Origin: Gammaproteobacteria bacterium | GTDB lineage: Bacteria; Pseudomonadota; Gammaproteobacteria; Pseudomonadales; Azotimanducaceae | DNA length: 22,504 bases | Assembly (NCBI GenBank): GCA_002690405.1 | Contig: NZEI01000054.1 | Coordinates: 56,624 to 79,127 of the forward strand | Reading direction: 5' to 3' | Shown here: in pieces, positions 15,613 to 22,504 of the stretch | Position numbering within the stretch: position 1 is the first letter of the stretch | Layout: each line of letters starts with the position of its first letter | Made by a program: the position numbers and the translations under genes | Notes under the pieces: generated by a model | The model's input: only the letters and a program-made list of their open reading frames with translations | Told to the model about the DNA's origin: nothing | The model's database searches: none

Positions 15613-16917
15613 TTAACTGACATTAGTGGTACGTTTCGCCCTTTTGTGGTTATCGCGGGTGCGAAGCACAAAGACAATGAGCGGCAGATACAAGAAAAAA
15701 GTAAACCAGTAGGGTAGGTCAGGTTGGATTTGATAAAAGAAACCGCCAAGCAGCGGCCCGATGGTAAAGCCTAAGGGGCCACAGGAGCCTGCCACTCCGG
15801 CCACCGCCCCCTGCTCATCAGCATTCACTGCCATTGATGCGCCGGCCATAAAGGCTGGCCCTGCCAGACCCATTCCGGCGCCTTGCAGTAACATGGCAAT
15901 GACCAATAGCGACTGGGTGTCAGCCATAGCTAAACAGGCGAAGGCCAGTGCCAATATGGGCATGGCAATGCGTAGCCATTGAATGGGGCGTAGATTAATA
16001 CGCTGCATTAAGCCAAGTTGGCTGAGCAACGACGCGGCTGCCGATAAGCCCATGGCCATCCCAAAGGTCTGCGCGGTTTCTACGGCGGACAAGCCCAAAA
16101 CGTCCTGGAAACGGAACGCCAAAGTTTGCTGCACTAATGCCATGCCGATAAACATCATGGCGCCAACGATAATGTAGGGCAGTATCCGAGGATCAAAATA
16201 GCTGAGCTTAACGCTGGGCTGATCCCGGGCTAATTTCGGTTGCGGACTTCGGGGCAGCAAAAAGACTACAAATACGGCCGTGATTAATGCTAGACCTGAG
16301 GCCACCCACAAAGGCGTCAACAAGGTTATACCCGCAAGTAACCCGCCTAATGCAGGGCCGAGGATGCCGCCAAGGTTGTTGGCCGCCCCCACCGCGCCCA
16401 TACCCTTAGTGCGCGTAGTCAGATCGGTAATATCGGCCATATAGGCGCTGCTCGCTGGCATAATTGCCGACATCACGCTGGCATGCATCACTCGGGTTAG
16501 CATAAGTAATAAGTAGGCGCTGAGTGGTAACAGTGCACCAATCAGGGCGGCGTGAAATACGCTCGCAAATAGGAAGTTCCCACAGGCGTAACCCAGCAAG
16601 CCGAAGATCATTACTGGTTTGCGTCCCCAGCGGTCACTCAGTCGCCCCCAGCGTGGGCTGGCTAAGAATACGGTCAGTGACGATGCGGCAATGACCGAAC
16701 TGATCTGTAGCTCGCTGAGGCCAACTTCTCGACCCAGCGGACCAAGAATTGCAAATAGCACAGTGAAACCGAAGCCCACGCCCACCAGAGCCACTAACAG
16801 AATGATGCGCGCGAATTTGTACTGTTGCGGCTGCGGCTGCGGCTGCGGCTGCGGGTCGGTAGTCGGTTCGATCAATGGCGCTTGCTCGTAGTGGATGGGT
16901 AAAATGCAATCGAACAT
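15613..16917 (-). CDS. MFS efflux transporter (TetA/multidrug-like)
   Basis: The protein from the ATG at 16915-16917 is 434 residues with about 12 transmembrane segments. MFS motif A is clear as GRLSDRWGRKPVMIFG after the second helix. A motif-C-like stretch, GAANNLGGILGPALGGLLAG, sits in helix 5 and is typical of drug:H+ antiporters. A second such glycine-rich region, GVAGSCGPLGFTIGPLLGG, lies near the end. It probably exports a drug or metabolite by proton antiport. The cytoplasmic N-terminus contains a Pro-Gln run (PQPQPQPQPQ) encoded by a hexanucleotide repeat. A start 30 codons further upstream is open, but it would overlap the divergent gene much more, so I prefer the later ATG. No ribosome-binding site is evident. 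Confidence 0.88.
   Translation of the reverse strand: MFDCILPIHYEQAPLIEPTTDPQPQPQPQPQQYKFARIILLVALVGVGFGFTVLFAILGPLGREVGLSELQISSVIAASSLTVFLASPRWGRLSDRWGRKPVMIFGLLGYACGNFLFASVFHAALIGALLPLSAYLLLMLTRVMHASVMSAIMPASSAYMADITDLTTRTKGMGAVGAANNLGGILGPALGGLLAGITLLTPLWVASGLALITAVFVVFLLPRSPQPKLARDQPSVKLSYFDPRILPYIIVGAMMFIGMALVQQTLAFRFQDVLGLSAVETAQTFGMAMGLSAAASLLSQLGLMQRINLRPIQWLRIAMPILALAFACLAMADTQSLLVIAMLLQGAGMGLAGPAFMAGASMAVNADEQGAVAGVAGSCGPLGFTIGPLLGGFFYQIQPDLPYWFTFFLYLPLIVFVLRTRDNHKRAKRTTNVS
16826..16855. repeat. Hexanucleotide microsatellite TGCGGC, nearly five copies
   Basis: Four exact copies of TGCGGC (16826-16849) are followed by TGCGGG (16850-16855). On the minus strand they encode alternating Pro and Gln in the N-terminal tail of the MFS transporter. 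Because the unit is six bases, copy-number slippage would change the tail length without breaking the frame. Confidence 0.9.
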
Positions 16918-17257
16918 TGTAACTGAAACCGCATTAGCAGCGGCAGACAACGAGGGCGTGTCGATTAATAGAGACAAATCAGAGCGCGCATTGCGGCGCG
17001 ATAGCAACAGTAGTCAGGCAACCCAGCGTATTGTGGTGCAAAGAAGTCGTTGGCAGCGCATGGCGCGAACCATTTTGCTTGGCGCCACAACGGCCCTGGC
17101 AAGCGTGGTATGGGTGGCTCAGCAATATGGCGTTGCGGTAACCGATAGCCTGGCCTTTTTGGGCAGTAGTTTTCTCTTTGTGGTGGGTTTGATTGGCATT
17201 GCGCTAGCAATTGCATGCCTATTGTGGCTGCTGCGTAAGCTGTTCAGCGGGGGTTAA
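16904..17257 (+). CDS. Small two-helix membrane protein, 117 aa
   Basis: The product has a polar N-terminal region of about 50 residues rich in Arg, Gln and Ser. Two hydrophobic segments follow (about residues 54-76 and 85-113), then a basic tail, RKLFSGG. I recognise no family. The start is uncertain: the ATG at 16904 has a GGATGGGT stretch just upstream, while 16895 and downstream codons are also possible. With this start, its first 14 bases overlap the divergent MFS gene. Its stop lies one base from the stop of the convergent signal peptidase gene. The clean membrane topology and tight packing support a real gene. The polar region is less certain. Confidence 0.55.
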   Translation: MQSNIVTETALAAADNEGVSINRDKSERALRRDSNSSQATQRIVVQRSRWQRMARTILLGATTALASVVWVAQQYGVAVTDSLAFLGSSFLFVVGLIGIALAIACLLWLLRKLFSGG

Positions 17258-17258
17258 C

Positions 17259-17975
17259 TTAACTGCGTAGCGAGCGCATTAAACGGTTACTGCGGGGTAG
17301 GTAATAGTTGTCGACGTCAAAGCTGAACGCCACTGAACTGGCCCGGCCTAAAATGGCTTGGCGCGGCACGAAGCCAATGGCTCGGTAATCGCCACTGTTG
17401 TCGCGGTTATCGCCCAACATTAAATAGTGCCCGTCTGGCACAGTGACCGGACCAAAGCTCGATGCGACCCAAGCGGGCCGGTGCTTAAACAACATAATGG
17501 GGCGTTGTTCTCCCAGTGCGGTCTCGCGAATAATCCGGGTGTGGCTCAACGGGCGCGATAATTGCTCGGGTAAAAAATTATTTGTTTCTATCGTGTATTC
17601 GGCCAGCTGACCATTAATGCTGAGTCGATTGTCGCGCAGGCTAATGGTATCCCCCGGCAGCCCGACAACACGCTTGATCATCAAGCGTCCGTCCTTAGGG
17701 GATTCAAACGTGACGATATCTGAGCGTTCAGGATTAGCCCATTGGGTAATACGAATAAACGTAAACGGAATCCGTAGATCATAGGCGAGCTTATTCACAA
17801 TCACGCGGTCGCCGATCAATATTGAGGGCAGCATGGAACTGGATGGTACGTGGTTCCAGTCCGCTACAGCGGAGCGGAAAATCAGCAAAAATGCGATAAA
17901 GCCGATAAAACCCCGCCAGTCGCGCCAGCTGGTAGACAGGCTTCGAGACTCGGCAGCCTCGGTAGGCAGTTTCAT
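17259..17975 (-). CDS. Signal peptidase I (S26 family, LepB-type)
   Basis: From the ATG at 17973-17975 the protein is 238 residues with one N-terminal membrane helix (about residues 22-38). The catalytic serine is Ser47 in VPSSSMLPS. The general-base lysine is Lys101 in IKRVVGLPGD. The family box GDNRDNSGDYR lies near the C-terminus. It cleaves signal peptides from exported proteins on the outer face of the inner membrane. E. coli LepB has two N-terminal helices and sits beside lepA and rnc. This shorter enzyme, in an operon with yaaA, may be a second paralogue. The start is one base after the stop of the upstream gene, so translation is coupled. An upstream extension of 27 codons would overlap the DUF1244 gene and lacks family features. 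Confidence 0.92.
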   Translation of the reverse strand: MKLPTEAAESRSLSTSWRDWRGFIGFIAFLLIFRSAVADWNHVPSSSMLPSILIGDRVIVNKLAYDLRIPFTFIRITQWANPERSDIVTFESPKDGRLMIKRVVGLPGDTISLRDNRLSINGQLAEYTIETNNFLPEQLSRPLSHTRIIRETALGEQRPIMLFKHRPAWVASSFGPVTVPDGHYLMLGDNRDNSGDYRAIGFVPRQAILGRASSVAFSFDVDNYYLPRSNRLMRSLRS

Positions 17976-17976
17976 A

Positions 17977-18279
17977 TTAGGCCTGTTGTTGTGCGTCCAT
18001 TGCTGCCAGTTGTTCCGGGGTCGCTTCCAACTGATGCTTCGCTTTCCATTCGTCATAGGTCATTTTGTAAATCTGCTCCCGGGCCGCATCCATGGTCACC
18101 GACAGGTTCTGCTCATCGGCGGCAGCCTTGTACCACTTAGACAGGCAATTGCGACAAAATCCCGCGAGAATCATTAGGTCGATATTTTGCACGTCTTTGC
18201 GCGAGTCTAGATGGGCTACCAGACGTCGAAATGCTGCTGCTTCAAGCTCAATTTGTTGTTGTTGGGTCAGCGTGTCCAT
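17977..18279 (-). CDS. DUF1244-family protein, 100 aa
   Basis: The 100-residue protein contains the conserved core AFRRLVAHLDSRKDVQNIDLMILAGFCRNCLSKWY, with paired Cys in FCRNC, that defines the DUF1244 family of short helical proteins found widely in proteobacteria. The function of the family is unknown. Its cysteine pair may bind metal or form a disulfide. The start has a clear AAGGAT site 9 bases upstream. It sits between yaaA (16 bases upstream) and the signal peptidase gene (1 base downstream), so the three are almost certainly one transcript. Confidence 0.88.
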   Translation of the reverse strand: MDTLTQQQQIELEAAAFRRLVAHLDSRKDVQNIDLMILAGFCRNCLSKWYKAAADEQNLSVTMDAAREQIYKMTYDEWKAKHQLEATPEQLAAMDAQQQA

Positions 18280-18295
18280 CGTATGCAGATCCTTA

Positions 18296-19060
18296 TTAGC
18301 GGGTGAAGATCCATTCGTCGTCGCTACTTAACGCTTCGTTAAACGCATAGCCGTCGACATCAAATTGGCGCAATTGGTTGGGTCGTACAATGCGCTCATC
18401 GATCATATAGCGGGCCATCAAGCCGCGGGCTTTCTTCGCGGAAAACGACACGAAACGGTATTTACCATCGCGCAGCTCTTTGAAGTTTATCGTTAGTATG
18501 CGTCCTTCAATGCGCTCTGGTTGGATCACCTGGTAGTACTCGTTGGACGCTAGATTCACCAAAACCTTGCTCGTTTGCTGGGCCAGCGCTTGGTTGATGC
18601 TATCGGTGATTTTGTCGCCCCAAAATTGGTATAGGTTGCTGCCGCGGCGGGTGGTGAGCCGTGTTCCCATCTCTAGTCGATAGGGTTGGATTAAATCTAA
18701 CGGCCGCAACAGACCGTGCAAGCCAGACAATATGCGCAGGTGTTTCTGCGCAAAATTAACATCCCGAACTGCCAGGGTTTGGGCGTCCAGACCCTGATAG
18801 ACATCGCCCTTGAAGGCGAATATGGCTGGCCGGGCGTTGGCTGTATCTGCCTGAGTTTGCCACTCAGCGTATCTACGGTGGTTGAGTTCGGCGAGGTTGT
18901 CACTGATTTTCATCAGACTACTGATCTCCGCGGGTGCGAATTCTCGCAGCGTCGAGATCAGCTCTTGCGACTCGCTGTTGAAGTCTGGTTGCGTAGACTT
19001 GCTGATAGTCAGTGGTGTTTCGTAGTCCAGCGTTTTCGCTGGGGAGAGAATAGCCAGCAT
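18296..19060 (-). CDS. yaaA: Peroxide stress protein YaaA (DUF328)
   Basis: The 254-residue protein begins MLAILSPAKTLDYETPL and contains NHRRYAEWQ, AIFAFKGDVYQGLDA, LRILSGLHGLLRPLDLIQPYRLEMGT and FVSFSAKKARGLMARYMI, all diagnostic of YaaA. In E. coli YaaA is induced by OxyR and limits free intracellular iron during peroxide stress. Its fold suggests DNA-binding capacity. The length is as expected. It is the first gene of a three-gene operon with the DUF1244 protein and signal peptidase, and is divergent from bolA with 178 bases between. No OxyR site could be picked out by eye in that gap. Confidence 0.95.
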   Translation of the reverse strand: MLAILSPAKTLDYETPLTISKSTQPDFNSESQELISTLREFAPAEISSLMKISDNLAELNHRRYAEWQTQADTANARPAIFAFKGDVYQGLDAQTLAVRDVNFAQKHLRILSGLHGLLRPLDLIQPYRLEMGTRLTTRRGSNLYQFWGDKITDSINQALAQQTSKVLVNLASNEYYQVIQPERIEGRILTINFKELRDGKYRFVSFSAKKARGLMARYMIDERIVRPNQLRQFDVDGYAFNEALSSDDEWIFTR

Positions 19061-19238
19061 ATAAAGCCCTATCGATCTTATTGTGTTGGTGCTTCGGAAA
19101 TAGTTATGAGCACTTGGGGAAGGGATATTAGCTAACCTGAAGGCCTTAGACGAGTGTCTTCATGCAGTTCGCAATCAATTGATAGCGCCCTGATTGTCAC
19201 GCCTATATCATTGCGCAACCCAAGTTTTAGGTGTCGGC

Positions 19239-19571
19239 ATGAGCGCGCGTCAACAACGTATCTTAGAAAAAATGCTCGCTGAGTTTACGCTCAGTCATAT
19301 TGATGTTGCGGATGAAAGTTCCGGACACAACGTGCCAGCCGGTGCGGAAAGTCATTTTAAGGTCACAGCCGTAGGCGCGGTATTCGCCGAGCACTCGCGG
19401 ATAGCACGCCATCGACTGGTGAATAAGTTGCTGCAGAGTGAATTCGATTCTGGCATGCACGCCTGCGCACTGCATCTATACAGCGAAGACGAATGGCTAC
19501 AGCGGCAAAATCAGGCGCCCCAGTCGCCTGACTGTGCTGGTGCCAGTAAAAGCGCCGCCGACGGAGCTTAA
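19239..19571 (+). CDS. bolA: BolA-family protein
   Basis: The ATG at 19239 has an AGG 7 bases upstream and places the start correctly for the family. An in-frame TTG at 19194 would add 15 unconserved residues. The 110-residue product contains the BolA core SSGHNVPAGAESHFKVTAVGAVF followed by RHRLVNKLLQSEFDSGMHACALHLYSEDEW. BolA proteins pair with monothiol glutaredoxins to hold a [2Fe-2S] cluster, and in gammaproteobacteria BolA also acts as a stress-linked transcription factor. The C-terminal tail of about 20 residues is polar and unconserved. It is followed 2 bases later by trhO. Confidence 0.93.
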   Translation: MSARQQRILEKMLAEFTLSHIDVADESSGHNVPAGAESHFKVTAVGAVFAEHSRIARHRLVNKLLQSEFDSGMHACALHLYSEDEWLQRQNQAPQSPDCAGASKSAADGA

Positions 19572-19573
19572 AT

Positions 19574-20497
19574 ATGCGGCGAGTGTTGGCGTTTTATAAG
19601 TTCATTCCAGTGGCGCATCCGCAATCTCTGGTCGAGGAACTGCAACAGTTGGGTGAGCAACTCAGTGTGGTGGGTACCATTTTATTGGCCCAAGAAGGGG
19701 TTAATGGGACGATCATTGCCGAAACAGATAGTCTTGACGCGATGGTCAGGGCACTGGAGCAAGCCTTCGGTGCCATGACTTTCAAGTGGTCCGATTTGGA
19801 TCAATCAGGGATCGGCTTCCATCGTTTTAAAGTTCGCATAAAGCCGGAAATAGTCAGTTTTGGCGTCGCCGGTCTGGATTTGCAAAATACCGGCGAGCAC
19901 GTCGATGGTGCGCGCTGGAATGAATTACTCGACGACCCTGAGGTATTGGTTATTGATACGCGTAACCATTACGAAATTGATATCGGTACCTTTGAAAATG
20001 CGGTATCACCGGATACCGATAATTTTCGCGAATTTCCTCAATGGGTTGAAGACAACATAGATCCCACCAAACAGCGCAAAGTCGCGATGTTCTGCACTGG
20101 TGGTATTCGTTGTGAAAAAGCCTCAGCGCTTGTGGCCCAGCACGGGGTAGAAGAGGTCTATCAGCTCAATGGTGGCATCCTTCAGTACCTAGAAGATACG
20201 CCAGCAGAGCAGAGCCGCTGGCAAGGAGAATGCTTTGTATTCGATCAACGAGTATCGGTAAACCATGAGCTAAATCAGGGTCAGTATCGACAGTGCTACG
20301 CATGCCGGCATCCGTTGTCCAAAGAGGATATGCAGGCGCCAGAATTTGAACACGGCGTGAGTTGCCCGTTTTGTCACAGTTCAGTCAGTGATGTGCGGCG
20401 TCAGCAGTTTCGCGAACGTCAGCGGCAGGTGCGGTTGGCAGCAGCGCGCGGTGAGGCGCACATTGGTGTCACCCAGAAGAAGGATAAAGCTTCCTAG
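19574..20497 (+). CDS. trhO: tRNA uridine(34) hydroxylase TrhO (YceA), rhodanese-domain protein
   Basis: The 307-residue protein has the N-terminal acylphosphatase-like domain (FYKFIPVAHPQSLVEELQQL...GTILLAQEGVNGTI). A rhodanese domain follows with VLVIDTRNHYEIDIGTFENA and the active-site loop MFCTGGIRCEKAS, nucleophile Cys174. Near the C-terminus are two CxxC pairs (CYACRHPLS and CPFCHSS) that may bind zinc. The enzyme hydroxylates C5 of uridine 34 in tRNA with O2, the first step to 5-(carboxy)methoxyuridine. The start lies 2 bases after bolA, so the two are co-expressed. It converges with the esterase gene, 24 bases between stops. Confidence 0.95.
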   Translation: MRRVLAFYKFIPVAHPQSLVEELQQLGEQLSVVGTILLAQEGVNGTIIAETDSLDAMVRALEQAFGAMTFKWSDLDQSGIGFHRFKVRIKPEIVSFGVAGLDLQNTGEHVDGARWNELLDDPEVLVIDTRNHYEIDIGTFENAVSPDTDNFREFPQWVEDNIDPTKQRKVAMFCTGGIRCEKASALVAQHGVEEVYQLNGGILQYLEDTPAEQSRWQGECFVFDQRVSVNHELNQGQYRQCYACRHPLSKEDMQAPEFEHGVSCPFCHSSVSDVRRQQFRERQRQVRLAAARGEAHIGVTQKKDKAS

Positions 20498-20521
20498 CTC
20501 TGGACGATTCCCCGTTTCGGT

Positions 20522-21211
20522 TTACTTGACCAAGGGCAATAGGTGTGGGAGCACTGCGTCGACAATCAGCGGTTGCGCGACCGCTGTCGGGTGAATGCCA
20601 TCGTCCTGCATAAACTCCGGCTGTAATGCGACTTGTTCGAGTAAAAACGGAATTAATACCGTATTTGATTGCGCCGCGACCGCGCTAAAGCTTGCGGTAA
20701 ATTCCTCGGTATAACGGCGACCATAGTTCGGTGGTATCTGCATTTCAGCCAGCAATGTGGCCGCACCCTGAGCTTGCGAGGTCTCGATGATACGCAACAA
20801 ATTATCCTGCATTTTGCTGATCGGGTAGCCACGCAACCCATCGTTACCGCCAAGTTCAACGATCACTATTTTCGGGGTGGTGGCGTCCAGTACTCCGGGT
20901 AAGCGTGCCAGTGCCCCGCCTGTGGTTTCTCCGGAAATACTGGCATTCACGACGCGCCAGCCTGCATGGTTGGTCGCCAGGTACTGCTCAAGTAAGTAAA
21001 CCCAACCCTCCTCGCGTTGAATACCATAGGCGGCGCTGATACTGTCCCCCAGCACTACGATTGTCCCCGTTGGCGCCTTGACCTCTGCTCGCACGGGTGA
21101 AATCGCAGGGGTCGATAGCGTTAACGCAAAAAACACAGCCAACGTACTAGGCTTCGAAAAAAGCAGCCGAATAATTGGCGGAACAATAAAAATGAACAGT
21201 GATTTACCCAT
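20522..21211 (-). CDS. tesA: TesA-like GDSL/SGNH arylesterase / lysophospholipase
   Basis: From the ATG at 21209-21211 the product is 229 residues. It has a hydrophobic leader that probably ends after the AISPVRA segment, so it should be periplasmic. The SGNH landmarks are present: block I VVLGDSISAAYG with nucleophile Ser57, the oxyanion-hole Gly in SISGETTGG, block III VIVELGGNDGLRG, and the catalytic Asp-His in QDDGIHPTAVAQ. E. coli TesA is a thioesterase, protease I and lysophospholipase L1, and lies divergent from ybbA exactly as here. The leader is longer than usual (about 42 residues) and no good ribosome-binding site is seen, so a start at a downstream TTG or GTG is possible. Confidence 0.9.
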   Translation of the reverse strand: MGKSLFIFIVPPIIRLLFSKPSTLAVFFALTLSTPAISPVRAEVKAPTGTIVVLGDSISAAYGIQREEGWVYLLEQYLATNHAGWRVVNASISGETTGGALARLPGVLDATTPKIVIVELGGNDGLRGYPISKMQDNLLRIIETSQAQGAATLLAEMQIPPNYGRRYTEEFTASFSAVAAQSNTVLIPFLLEQVALQPEFMQDDGIHPTAVAQPLIVDAVLPHLLPLVK

Positions 21212-21881
21212 GAGTCGAATCGTAGTCTCTGCTGAAGGTGTAACGAAAGTAGTGCCCACTGCTGCGGGCCAGTTGGTGATCTTGGATGGCATTGATTTGG
21301 AAATCAATGCAGGTGAGTCCGTCGCGATCGTCGGCGCCTCAGGTTCCGGCAAAACCACTTTGCTAGGAATTTTGGCAGGTTTGGATGCCGCCACAGACGG
21401 GGCGGTGCGACTTGTCGATGCAGATCTATCACAGCTGGATGAGGAGGCCCGAGCGCTTGTTCGAGGCCAATACATGGGTTTTGTGTTTCAGTCTTTTCAG
21501 CTGCTGGGAAGCCTCACAGCACTGGAAAACGTAATGCTGCCGGTTGAATTGCGCGGCGATCGAATGGCCGCAGATCAAGCACGGCAACTGCTCACTAAGG
21601 TTGGGCTGCAGGAGCGGGTTGATCACTATCCGAGGCAGCTTTCTGGTGGTGAGCAGCAGCGAGTGGCCATTGCTCGAGCATTCGCATCCAATCCCAAGGT
21701 GCTGTTCGCCGATGAGCCTACGGGTAATTTAGATACCCAAACTGGTGAGGTGATTTGCCAATTGCTGTTTGAGTTGAATCAGGAATTTGGCACTACGCTG
21801 ATCTTGGTAACCCATGACCAGGGCCTAGCAGAACGCTGTGATCGCACGATTGCGATAGCCGGGGGCAAGGTCGCGTCATGA
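21192..21881 (+). CDS. ybbA: YbbA-like ABC transporter ATP-binding protein
   Basis: The protein of 229 residues is a single ABC ATPase domain of the LolD/MacB group. It has Walker A GASGSGKTT, Q-loop FVFQSFQLLGSLTALENVMLP, signature LSGGEQQRVAIARA, Walker B VLFADEPTG and the switch His in LVTHD. Phrases such as LLGILAGLD and QLDEEARALVRGQ match YbbA closely. It powers a permease thought to move substrates such as lipids or lysophospholipids out of the inner membrane. I chose the ATG at 21192 because GGCGGAA precedes it; the ATG at 21210 is the other option and 21078 is too early. Its start region overlaps that of divergent tesA by 20 bases. It overlaps the permease gene as ATGA. Confidence 0.93.
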   Translation: MNSDLPMSRIVVSAEGVTKVVPTAAGQLVILDGIDLEINAGESVAIVGASGSGKTTLLGILAGLDAATDGAVRLVDADLSQLDEEARALVRGQYMGFVFQSFQLLGSLTALENVMLPVELRGDRMAADQARQLLTKVGLQERVDHYPRQLSGGEQQRVAIARAFASNPKVLFADEPTGNLDTQTGEVICQLLFELNQEFGTTLILVTHDQGLAERCDRTIAIAGGKVAS

Positions 21882-22504
21882 ATTTAGCATTGGTTTCCCG
21901 ACTGGCCTGGCGCGATTTGCGTTCTGGTGAAATGGGCTTGTTACTGGTGGCTTTATTGGTCGCCGTGGGCACAGTGACATCAATCAGCTTGTTTGTGGAT
22001 CGCCTGCAGGGAGCGCTGGTGCAGGAGTCGTCGAACTTTCTCGCCGCAGATCGGCAAATATCCAGTTCCCAAGCGATTCCAGATGATTTCTTCCTGAGCG
22101 CCCAATCTAAGGGCCTAGAGACTGCTCAAACGTTAGTCTTCCAGTCCATGATCTATGGCGGCAACAATAACCAGCTGGTCAGTGTTAAAGCGGTTGACGA
22201 AGCTTATCCGCTGCGTGGAGAGTTGATTGTTGCCGACCAGCCCTTTGCTGATGGATATCCGATTAACGGTGTTCCAGCACCTGGAGAAATATGGCTGGAT
22301 TCGAGACTGTTCCCGGCCCTAGGGGTCAGCCTTGGTGAAGAGGTGGAAGTTGGGATGGCGTCTTTACGCATCGGCGGCGTGTTGGTAGCAGAGCCAGACC
22401 GTGGTGGTTCAATGTTCGATCTGGGGCCGCGCTTATTGATGAATTTGCAGGACGTGCCGGCCACTGAAGTGGTGCAGCCCGGTAGTCGGTTGTCTTATCG
22501 CATG
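21878..22504 (+). CDS. ybbP: YbbP-like FtsX-family ABC permease (5' part, runs off the window)
   Basis: The frame opens at the ATG at 21878, overlapping the ATPase stop (ATGA), and stays open for 209 codons to the window edge. It begins NLALVSRLAWRDLRSGEMGL and has a transmembrane helix at about residues 19-44. A periplasmic domain follows (LVQESSNFLAADRQISS, then PLRGELIVADQPF and GEIWLDSRLFPALGVSLGEEV), as in YbbP and related MacB/FtsX-like permeases. E. coli YbbP is about 800 residues, so roughly three quarters is missing here. With the ATPase it forms an inner-membrane export complex. The shared neighbourhood with tesA suggests a role with lysophospholipid or fatty-acid products. Confidence 0.92.
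   Translation, partial: MNLALVSRLAWRDLRSGEMGLLLVALLVAVGTVTSISLFVDRLQGALVQESSNFLAADRQISSSQAIPDDFFLSAQSKGLETAQTLVFQSMIYGGNNNQLVSVKAVDEAYPLRGELIVADQPFADGYPINGVPAPGEIWLDSRLFPALGVSLGEEVEVGMASLRIGGVLVAEPDRGGSMFDLGPRLLMNLQDVPATEVVQPGSRLSYRM

Noticed and set aside
21078..21191. Longer N-terminus for the YbbA-like ATPase
   Set aside because: The extra 38 residues are antisense to the tesA leader, are not conserved in ABC ATPases of this group, and start without a ribosome-binding site.

Overview
The window looks like ordinary chromosome from a Gram-negative gammaproteobacterium, probably a free-living aerobe. Support for this: an outer-membrane style lipoprotein complement, BolA, a TrhO/YceA-type tRNA hydroxylase, YaaA, a DUF1244 protein, and the divergent tesA / ybbA-ybbP arrangement known from E. 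coli and its relatives. I cannot name the genus. There are no rRNA or tRNA genes, no insertion sequences, no integrases and no CRISPR array. Coding density is high, and most genes are complete.

Layout. 1-478 (minus): the 5' part of a membrane fatty-acid-desaturase-like gene, translationally coupled to a small membrane protein. 577-861 (plus): a small one-helix membrane protein whose last codons form the first unit of a striking tandem repeat array (847-1193). The array fills the gap to a convergent renalase-like flavoprotein (1225-2157, minus). 2312-2809: a GNAT acetyltransferase. 2878-5793: a three-gene cytochrome c cluster, made of a soluble mono-haem cytochrome, a mono-haem lipoprotein cytochrome and an octahaem lipoprotein with HEAT-like and TPR repeats. 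5834-7399: a cytoplasmic gamma-glutamyltransferase-family hydrolase. 7590-10494: a TAXI-type TRAP transporter with a lipoprotein receptor and a fused permease. 10513-10926 (minus): a small cupin-like protein of unknown role. 11018-12274: a cytochrome P450. 12441-14957: an orphan molybdenum hydroxylase catalytic subunit followed directly by a MoaD/ThiS-like sulfur carrier. 14985-16917 (minus): a DUF2239 protein and an MFS transporter, with a perfect 10-bp-arm inverted repeat just ahead of the DUF2239 gene. 16904-17257: a small two-helix membrane protein. 17259-19060 (minus): an operon of yaaA, a DUF1244 gene and a signal peptidase I. 19239-20497: bolA and trhO. 20522-21211 (minus): a TesA-like GDSL esterase. 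21192-22504: a YbbA-like ABC ATPase and the start of its YbbP-like permease.

How the genes work together. The clearest functional units are the periplasmic cytochrome cluster, the TRAP uptake system, the molybdo-hydroxylase/MoaD pair, the yaaA operon and the ybbA-ybbP export module. The substrates of the TRAP system, the P450 and the molybdo-enzyme cannot be read from the sequence. The features most worth a second look are the tandem array with its 112-bp higher-order period, the octahaem-HEAT-TPR cytochrome cluster, the orphan molybdo-enzyme with its own MoaD-like protein, and the palindromic operator-like site at 15543-15573.
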